This document shows, in pieces, positions 58,505 through 64,000 of a stretch of DNA of 64,000 nucleotides (its first letter is position 1; each line of letters starts with the position of its first letter). The notes below the pieces were generated by a model. It was not told the DNA's origin and made no database searches. It saw only the letters and a program-made list of their open reading frames with translations. The stretch lies in the NCBI GenBank assembly GCA_035934555.1, contig DASYXT010000122.1:20018-84017 (forward strand), written 5' to 3'. Origin of the DNA: DASYXT01 sp035934555. Lineage in GTDB: Bacteria; Verrucomicrobiota; Verrucomicrobiia; Limisphaerales; UBA8199. The position numbers were made by a program, and so were the translations under genes.

Positions 58505-59191
58505 CTACACGGTGCCCCAGCCGGGCGGTGGCAGGGCCACTTGCTCGTCGGTGCGTGAGTGAGTGACCGCCTGGGCGCTGCGCGACAACCAGACAAACAT
58601 CTCGACAAAGTTCAGTCCCAGCAGTTTCACCGGCGAGCGGAAGACGATCTGGCTCAAGCGAGTCATATTCGCGTTTTCGACCCCTACGGCGAAAAACGCA
58701 ACGCGTTTGGCTTCTTCATCCTCGCGTATGCGCTGAGTCGCGGTGCGGACCACATCTTCGGCTTCGCCCTGGGGCTCGCCGTCGGTAATCATGAACACCC
58801 ACGGACGATAATACAGGACCCCAGCGGCTTTGTACTGGGCTTTGCGAGCCTGGATCATATCCAGCGCGGTCAAAATGCCGCTGCCCATATGGGTCGTGCC
58901 TTGCGCGGTTAGAATGGGCGCCTGGAACTGGTCGGCCGTGACGAAGTCCTGCACGAGGGTGATGTCGGTGTCGAACGTGATCACGGCCACCTCGACGCGG
59001 CGCGAAGCTAGCGCGTCTTTGCAGACGTCGTCACGAAACACCTGCAGGCCCTGGTTCAAGGCGTCGATCGGCTCGCCTTTCATCGACCAGGAGGTATCCA
59101 GCAACAGCACGCACGGGCAGCGGGGTTCGGGGTTATCGGCGAACTCGACAGTCGCCTCCAAATGCGAAGAATTTTGGCTCACAATTGGCAT
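58505..59191 (-). CDS. TerY-like von Willebrand factor A protein
   Basis: A 228-residue protein made of one vWA domain. The metal-ion site is complete: DTSWS at D32-S36 (DxSxS), the Thr in QGTTHMGSGI and the Asp in FMITDGEPQGE. No signal peptide. TerY proteins are vWA proteins of the tellurite-resistance (Ter) network, where they pair with PP2C and a kinase. It is the first gene of the trio, so the operon promoter should lie in 59,192-59,428. No other ter gene is visible in the window. Confidence 0.85.
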   Translation of the reverse strand: MPIVSQNSSHLEATVEFADNPEPRCPCVLLLDTSWSMKGEPIDALNQGLQVFRDDVCKDALASRRVEVAVITFDTDITLVQDFVTADQFQAPILTAQGTTHMGSGILTALDMIQARKAQYKAAGVLYYRPWVFMITDGEPQGEAEDVVRTATQRIREDEEAKRVAFFAVGVENANMTRLSQIVFRSPVKLLGLNFVEMFVWLSRSAQAVTHSRTDEQVALPPPGWGTV

Positions 59192-59428
59192 TCTGTGTAT
59201 GAATTGGGCGCTGGGAAGTCAAGGACAAAGGGGTGGGTCGTGGAGCGTCCGTTGGAGCGTGGAGCGGGTGAGTGCGAACTCGAGAGCAAGCGCCTCCACG
59301 ATTCGCGGCTGCGTGGTTTTCGGGCTCTTTGCGGTGAAGCTCATTCCGCCGGGCAGTTTTCATCACCAACGGGCTTCCAGTCTGACTTCCGGCCTTGATC
59401 AGCGCCCCTTTCCCCCCAGAATAATGCG

Positions 59429-60448
59429 ATGGACTCTCTGGCCCACGTCGCCATCCATTGCAGCCAGTTCCCTGACCGCGTGCGCCAGGACCTCTTTTCC
59501 TCCCTGCGCACGCGCCGCATCAATCACAAGTTCCACTACGACTCAATCAAACAAACACAGCAATGGCTCGCGTTGCACCAGGCCTATTCGCCTTCGCGCA
59601 CGGACGCCGACTGCGCTGCGATTTACGACCGCAGCTTTGTCGAGACGGCACAACGATTCACGGGCGATGAGGTGCACGTGCTGGGTTTAGGGTGTGGTGG
59701 CGGGCAAAAAGACACCCGCTTGGCGAAGCTGCTGATGGATTCCGGCAAAAAGGTCAGTTACACGCCTCTGGATGTCAGCACCGCGATGGTGCTGGTAGCG
59801 CGACAAGCGGCGTTGCAGGTGCTCGGAACCGATCGCTGCTTTCCACTGGTGTGCGACCTCGCCACGGCATCCGACTTGTCCGTCGTGCTCGACAATTGGC
59901 CCCAGGCGCTGCACCCGTCGTCAAATCGCCCCGCCCGAACTTCCCGCCTGATCACCTTTTTCGGCATGATGCCTAACTTCGAGCCGGAGGAAATTCTTCC
60001 GCGCTTAGCGGCGTTGCTGCAGCCGGGCGAGCACTTGCTGTGCAGCGCTAATTTGGCGCCGGGCTCCGACTACGCGACCGGCGTCCAACGCATCCTCCCA
60101 CTCTATGACAACGCGCTTACCCGTCGTTGGCTGATGATTTTCCTGCTGGACCTGGGAATGGAAATCACGGATGGCAAGCTGGAATTCGTAATCGAGGAAG
60201 GCAGTCGCGGGTTGATGCGGATCGTCACGCACTTCAGGTTTGAGTCGGCGCGCTCGATTCGGATCGGGGAGGAAAAGTTCGCTTTCAAAAAGGGCGAGTC
60301 CATTCGTCTGTTTTTTTCCTATCGCTACACGCCCGAACTGGTGCGAGCGAATTTGAACGATCACGGGCTGGAAGTTATGCACCAATGGCTGGCGCCCTCC
60401 GGCGAGGAAGGGGTGTTCCTGGTCCAATCCGCGGCGCGCGGACTTTAG
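59429..60448 (+). CDS. EgtD-like SAM-dependent methyltransferase
   Basis: A 339-residue protein of the histidine-specific methyltransferase group (Methyltransf_33/EgtD-like). The SAM motif reads VLGLGCGGGQKDTRLAKLL, followed by VSYTPLDVSTAMVLVA (the Y-x-P-x-D-x-S acidic loop) and later FFGMMPNFEPEEILPRLAALL. In EgtD the product is Nalpha-trimethylhistidine, but this protein is a distant relative and its substrate is unknown. The last residues, SAARGL, and the stop codon (60,446-60,448) lie within a dispersed palindromic repeat (60,431-60,553), so the native C-terminus has been replaced or extended by the repeat. Confidence 0.75.
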   Translation: MDSLAHVAIHCSQFPDRVRQDLFSSLRTRRINHKFHYDSIKQTQQWLALHQAYSPSRTDADCAAIYDRSFVETAQRFTGDEVHVLGLGCGGGQKDTRLAKLLMDSGKKVSYTPLDVSTAMVLVARQAALQVLGTDRCFPLVCDLATASDLSVVLDNWPQALHPSSNRPARTSRLITFFGMMPNFEPEEILPRLAALLQPGEHLLCSANLAPGSDYATGVQRILPLYDNALTRRWLMIFLLDLGMEITDGKLEFVIEEGSRGLMRIVTHFRFESARSIRIGEEKFAFKKGESIRLFFSYRYTPELVRANLNDHGLEVMHQWLAPSGEEGVFLVQSAARGL

Positions 60449-60553
60449 TCCGCAGCAACTGCCGAATTAGAGTGGCTTGATTAATATGTCAGCGCGCTTG
60501 GATTTTTGGGCAGTTGCTGCGGACTAAAGTCAGACTAAAGTCCGCGCGCCGCG
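60431..60553. repeat. Dispersed palindromic repeat overlapping a stop codon
   Basis: The left arm (60,431-60,463, starting GCGGCGCGCGGACTTTAGTC) is complementary to a right arm (60,508-60,553). The right arm contains an extra 11 bases because a CAGACTAAAGT unit is duplicated; without it the match is perfect. A related degenerate copy is at 41,603. The repeat begins 18 bases before the end of the methyltransferase gene and supplies its stop codon. Confidence 0.75.
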
Positions 60554-60560
60554 AACGACT

Positions 60561-61172
60561 TCACAGTAAATTATAAGGCAATTCCTCCGGCGAGCTTTGC
60601 GCAGGTTCAGCGGTTTGAGCATCAGGCGGCGGGGCCGCTTCCTTTTTCTGCGCAGCGGCGGTGTGACGGACGCTGCGTTGCCCGCGGGCTTCCCCGGCCA
60701 TCCCCGTGCCATCCTGCCTGAGAACGTTTCGCACCTTCTGCAGCAGTTCGAGCCCGGTGCGCAGTTCGGCCTCGGGCACCTGCGCGACGAGCGCGCGTGC
60801 CAGCGCCTGCTCGTCCAGGGTGGCCGCGGCCAGTAGCTCACGCCCGCGTGCGCTCAATTGGACCAGGGCGGACCGTTTGTGGGCGGGATTGTCCGCTCGT
60901 TCGACGCACCCCTCTTTCACGAGCCGGTTGACCAGGATTTGGACATTTTGGCGGGACGTGCTCCGTCGCCCTGCCAGGGCCGGTACGCTTTGCGGCCCGT
61001 GTTGCTCCAAAAGATGCAGTACCTGCAAGCCACCGGCGGGGACCCCGCCGGCCTCGGCCGCGGCACTCGCCCGCTGACGCAGCCGCCGCGCCAGCACTTT
61101 AACTTCCGTCAGCAGCGACTCCGCTGCGCCGGCGGTGTCCGCAGTCGCTTCTGTTCGCGCATCGCCATTCAC
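60561..61172 (-). CDS. MarR-family transcriptional regulator
   Basis: A 203-residue protein with GTG start. Residues about 20-140 form the winged helix-turn-helix: LTEVKVLARRLRQRASA, GGLQVLHLLEQHGPQSVPALAGRR, STSRQNVQILVNRLVKEGCVERADNPAHKRSALVQLSARG (in pieces). The C-terminal 60 residues are an Ala/Pro/Glu-rich tail not typical of the family. The start is 7 nt after the leuB stop, so it may be read from the leuB promoter. The effector is unknown. Confidence 0.8.
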   Translation of the reverse strand: MNGDARTEATADTAGAAESLLTEVKVLARRLRQRASAAAEAGGVPAGGLQVLHLLEQHGPQSVPALAGRRSTSRQNVQILVNRLVKEGCVERADNPAHKRSALVQLSARGRELLAAATLDEQALARALVAQVPEAELRTGLELLQKVRNVLRQDGTGMAGEARGQRSVRHTAAAQKKEAAPPPDAQTAEPAQSSPEELPYNLL

Positions 61173-61179
61173 TCGACCA

Positions 61180-62238
61180 TCAGAGCGCGGCGGCCACTAA
61201 ATCACCGATCTGCGACGTGCTGTAGCCCATTTTGCCCGCGGCGAGGCTTTTAACCTTCTCCCGCACCACTTTTATCACAGCGGTTTCGATCGCTTTGGCC
61301 GATTCGGTTTCGTCGAGAAAATCGAGCAGCATCTGCCCGGCGCAGATGGCCGCCAGCGGGTTAATGACCCCTTGACCGGTGTATTTTGGCGCGCTGCCGC
61401 CAATCGGTTCGAACATGCTGGTGCCTTGCGGGTTGATATTGCCACCGGCGGCGATCCCCATGCCGCCCTGCACCATCGCCCCAAGATCAGTGATGATGTC
61501 TCCGAACATGTTGTCCGTGACGATGACGTCGAACCACTCGGGGTTTTTCACAAACCACATCGTGGTGGCGTCCACGTGCGCGTATTCGCGTTGGATATCC
61601 TTGAATTCTTTCTCGCCCAGCTCGTGAAACGCGCGCTCCCACAGGTCGAACGCGAACGTCAGCACGTTGGTCTTGCCGCACAACATGAGCTTTTTGTTCT
61701 TGTTGCGCTTGCGGGCATACTCGAAGGCGAAGCGGAGGCACCGTTCGACGCCGCGCCGCGTATTGACGCTTTCTTGCAGCGCGATTTCGTTGGCAGTCCC
61801 CTTGAAGACAAACCCGCCCGCGCCCGTGTACAGCCCTTCGTTGTTCTCGCGTACGACGACAAAATCGATGTCCTGGGGTTTCTTGTCCTTGAGCGGGCAA
61901 AACCGCTCGTCGTACAGCTTCACCGGACGCAGGTTAATGTACTGTTCGAGCTCGAAGCGGGTGCGCAAAAGAATGCCTTTCTCCAGCACGCCGGGCTTGA
62001 CTCCTGGATGCCCAATCGCGCCCAACAGGATCGCGGGAAATTTTCGCAACTCGGCCAGTACGCTGTCCGGAAGAATCTCGCCCGTCCTTAGATAGCGCTC
62101 GCCCCCCAGATCATAATGGGTGTAATTGAGCTTGAGATTGAACTTGCGGGCGGCCGCATCGAGCACCTTCACCGCTTCGGCGACGACCTCCGGGCCGGTG
62201 CCGTCTCCGCCGATGACCGCGATATTGTAGCTTTTCAT
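61180..62238 (-). CDS. leuB: 3-isopropylmalate dehydrogenase-like enzyme
   Basis: A 352-residue NAD-dependent beta-decarboxylating dehydrogenase. The start at 62238 gives the family N-terminus IAVIGGDGTGPEVVAEAVKVL. Conserved segments are LLGAIGHPG, VVRENNEGLYTGAGG, and the signature VIVTDNMFGDIITDLGAMVQGGMG, then FEPIGGSAPKYTGQGVINPLAAI. It would oxidise 3-isopropylmalate in leucine synthesis; tartrate or homoisocitrate dehydrogenase are alternatives in this superfamily. No leuCD is adjacent. A MarR regulator follows on the same strand. Confidence 0.85.
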   Translation of the reverse strand: MKSYNIAVIGGDGTGPEVVAEAVKVLDAAARKFNLKLNYTHYDLGGERYLRTGEILPDSVLAELRKFPAILLGAIGHPGVKPGVLEKGILLRTRFELEQYINLRPVKLYDERFCPLKDKKPQDIDFVVVRENNEGLYTGAGGFVFKGTANEIALQESVNTRRGVERCLRFAFEYARKRNKNKKLMLCGKTNVLTFAFDLWERAFHELGEKEFKDIQREYAHVDATTMWFVKNPEWFDVIVTDNMFGDIITDLGAMVQGGMGIAAGGNINPQGTSMFEPIGGSAPKYTGQGVINPLAAICAGQMLLDFLDETESAKAIETAVIKVVREKVKSLAAGKMGYSTSQIGDLVAAAL

Positions 62239-62357
62239 GAGCAATGGTTCGGTTTGCTGCCTGTTGGCAGGAGCGGCAAATCGTAGGCAAGCTTCGGGTG
62301 GTGTCGAGCAGGAAAACAGTGCTAAGCTGGACCAGGGCGCACGACAGAATTCTTCGG

Positions 62358-63677
62358 CTACGCCGCCAAGCTGAGGCAATCGTTGCTGGCAGCCTGAGTA
62401 TTGAGCCGTTCCTTCCAGAACTGATCCCGGCGGCGACTGGCATGGATGCAGCGCAAAGCCAGTATATTTTCGGCACCGGGTTTGCCCCAGAACATGCCCG
62501 ATTGTTTGCACCGGGAACCGATCACCGTCTTGCAGCCGGCCTCGATGACCCCGGAACCGATGAAGAGGCCCTGCCGGCGAAAGGTCCGGTATTGCATCCT
62601 TTCGATATTATGAACGAAGTAGCCCAGTGCTTCGTAAACCTCCTGAGCTTGGGGCTTGCCGGCGCATTCCTGGCGGGTTTCCTCAATGAGGTTTTTGACA
62701 CCGTTACCCAGTAGGCGCCGGACCCAGCGGCTGCGCCGAGCCTTATATTCCGGGTGTTCTTTGCTCCCCAAGAGCGCCGCCACCACGTCTCCGGCATGGT
62801 CGGCCCCATGATAAAAGTCAACGATCTGGATCGCGTCCTTGAAGTTCAGGTGGCCCATGTTTTCCAGGCCCTCGGCTCCATCCACCAGGAAGACGGCTTT
62901 TTGGGCTTGGCCCAGGCCACGACGGATGGCTTCCTGGCGCAGCAGTGGGCCAAACTCCTCCACCGGCCCCATGCTGGAGACATAGGTGGTGGATTCGTAG
63001 TCCCGCACCGGGTGGCCCTTTTCGTCGGTTTTATGCTGGGTGAAGACGCACCCCAGGTAGGCCGAGCGGGTTTTGGCGGTGCCGTCGGGCTGCTTGCCCT
63101 TGCGCCCTTCCAGTTCCTCTTTGCGCATCGGCACGCCGGTCGCATCCGCGCTGATATAGAAAACCGGCACGGGCTTGGCCTCGGGCAGAGGCTTGAGGGC
63201 CTCGCGTTCCTGCCAGGTCTGCGCGGCGGCTCCGACCTGCTGAACCAAGCGCTGGATCTGGCGAGCCGAGATGTGAATGCCGCCGGTTTCTTTGAGATGT
63301 TCCTCGGCCTGTTGGTAGCTGTCTTGATCGGCTCCTTCCAAACACACCAGCCGAGCCAAGGCCGGGGTCTTGCCGCCGCCTTCCAAACCCAGGGCTGCAT
63401 CGGTCGGATAATGTCCCAACAGCTTGCCCTCATGATAGTAGTAATCACGCTGGATTTTGAAGGATCCGAAGATGCAATCGACAGCGAGTTCCACGCGACC
63501 CTTGCGCCCATAACCGGGCTTGGGTTGGTAGGCGGCATCGATTCGATCGGCCAGTTTTTGGAACAGATGCCCCATCAACTGATTGGTGGATTTGAAAACT
63601 GCCGCCCGCAACAGCACTTCGAAGTCCAGCTCCTCAACGGCGAGTTGACCGGGGTCGGTGGCCAAGAAACGCGTCAT
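62358..63677 (-). CDS. ISKra4-family transposase
   Basis: A 439-residue transposase. It has GYGRKGRVELAVDCIFGSFKIQRDYYYHEG near the N-terminus (in pieces), then YISADATGVPMRKEEL and VFLVDGAEGLENMG with DDE-type acidic residues. The C-terminal third reads FIGSGVIEAGCKTVIGSRCKQSGMFWGKPG, with the conserved 'GSGxVExxCK' motif of ISKra4 transposases. It looks intact. Its ATG shares one base with the stop of the upstream DUF6788-like gene, so translation is coupled. Confidence 0.88.
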   Translation of the reverse strand: MTRFLATDPGQLAVEELDFEVLLRAAVFKSTNQLMGHLFQKLADRIDAAYQPKPGYGRKGRVELAVDCIFGSFKIQRDYYYHEGKLLGHYPTDAALGLEGGGKTPALARLVCLEGADQDSYQQAEEHLKETGGIHISARQIQRLVQQVGAAAQTWQEREALKPLPEAKPVPVFYISADATGVPMRKEELEGRKGKQPDGTAKTRSAYLGCVFTQHKTDEKGHPVRDYESTTYVSSMGPVEEFGPLLRQEAIRRGLGQAQKAVFLVDGAEGLENMGHLNFKDAIQIVDFYHGADHAGDVVAALLGSKEHPEYKARRSRWVRRLLGNGVKNLIEETRQECAGKPQAQEVYEALGYFVHNIERMQYRTFRRQGLFIGSGVIEAGCKTVIGSRCKQSGMFWGKPGAENILALRCIHASRRRDQFWKERLNTQAASNDCLSLAA

Positions 63678-63997
63678 TAGCTGTTGGATCTCCTCATTCT
63701 GGGCGAGGAGAAGCTCGGGTGTGAGGTCTTTTTTTTTGAGCCACTGGCTATGGCTTCGCGCGTTTTGGCGATGACCCGCTGGGCATATTCTTCGGTCAGG
63801 GACTCAAAATGTTTGTAGCCCGCAATGGCCTCCTGAACGGTGGCGACCTGATCGCGAGGGACATAGCGAGTAACGTTCTTTCCGTTTTCGCGGGCTTGGA
63901 GTTTGTAAAAAGGACCGGTGGAACTTTCTTTAATGACCGAAAGCTTTCCGCGTTCCATGGTTTGAATCTTGGCGATTTGGTGGAGGATAGAATGCAA
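63677..63997 (-). CDS. DUF6788-like accessory protein of the IS
   Basis: A 106-residue protein. The central segment MERGKLSVIKESSTGPFYKLQ ... GKNVTRYVPRDQVATVQEAIAGYKHFESLTEEYA (in pieces) follows the pattern of small DUF6788 proteins that accompany ISKra4-like transposases. It starts 3 bases from the window end, so a longer N-terminus cannot be excluded. It overlaps the transposase start. Function unknown; probably needed for transposition or its control. Confidence 0.75.
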   Translation of the reverse strand: MHSILHQIAKIQTMERGKLSVIKESSTGPFYKLQARENGKNVTRYVPRDQVATVQEAIAGYKHFESLTEEYAQRVIAKTREAIASGSKKKTSHPSFSSPRMRRSNS

Positions 63998-64000
63998 TGG

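Larger units (their letters stand above)
62330..64000. mobile_element. ISKra4-family insertion sequence (extends to the window edge)
   Basis: Two coupled minus-strand genes, a DUF6788-like protein and a transposase, form the element. The right terminus is at or beyond the window edge, and no terminal inverted repeat could be paired, so the left boundary (about 62,300-62,357) is approximate. It sits about 100 bp upstream of leuB, whose own start is unaffected. Confidence 0.65.

Noticed and set aside
62754..63680. 308-codon plus-strand open frame
   Set aside because: Antisense of the ISKra4 transposase; no domain and no ribosome site.
1..64000. CRISPR arrays, rRNA genes and riboswitches
   Set aside because: No regularly spaced direct repeats, rRNA sequence or recognisable riboswitch core was seen on either strand.

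Overview
The window (64 kb, GC-rich throughout) looks like chromosome of a Gram-negative, saprophytic bacterium, most likely a Verrucomicrobiota member (Limisphaerales/Pedosphaera type). That placement is inferred from its many secreted DUF4838-, RCC1- and fibronectin-type proteins and glycosidases, short intergenic palindromic repeats, an ISKra4-family element with a DUF6788 partner, and frequent lack of Shine-Dalgarno sequences. No rRNA and no intact tRNA is present, so the assignment is not proven.

Positions 1-19,463 are the morphogenesis half of a tailed prophage, read left to right: end of a GpA-like terminase, gpW-like connector, lambda gpB-type portal, S49 capsid protease, scaffold-like protein, major capsid protein, a tail module (minor tail protein, terminator, tube, chaperone, short tape measure), unidentified distal-tail proteins, a YadA-head-like fibre, a GH27 alpha-galactosidase and a putative lysis cassette (small membrane proteins plus a lipoprotein). 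The left part of the phage (integrase, regulation, replication, most of the terminase) lies outside the window. The right end is marked by the 3' end of a tRNA (19,412-19,463) with no matching 5' half, as expected for attR. Many phage genes overlap by ATGA. Seven of those that do not overlap carry an unusual (G/T)TTGAC box 16-18 nt before the start codon in place of a Shine-Dalgarno sequence.

From 19.5 to 24.9 kb, just outside that att site, lie a small divergent gene and a 1,553-residue superfamily-1 helicase fused to a PD-(D/E)XK nuclease, a probable genome-defence or DNA-processing gene.

From 24.9 to 44.9 kb is ordinary chromosome: a GH13-GH133 glycogen debranching enzyme, a GspE/PilB ATPase with a TPR partner, UbiA/MqnP and UbiX for quinone synthesis, a glycosyltransferase with GlnE, a decayed MazF toxin with its antitoxin, an rRNA-type methyltransferase, a WalJ-like hydrolase, a short MgtE, a C12orf65-like ribosome-rescue factor, HisH and superoxide dismutase.

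From 45 to 56.4 kb is a block of secreted carbohydrate-related proteins: SMP-30 lactonase, TIM-barrel protein, DUF4838 glycosidase, RCC1 propeller, FN3 protein, and a coupled operon GH39 / six-hairpin glycosidase / serine hydrolase. Directly upstream of that operon, on the same strand, is a compact vWA - PP2C - protein kinase trio matching the TerY-P triad (56.4-59.2 kb). The window ends with an EgtD-like methyltransferase whose stop codon lies in a dispersed palindromic repeat, a MarR regulator, LeuB, and an ISKra4-type insertion sequence that runs to or past the right edge.
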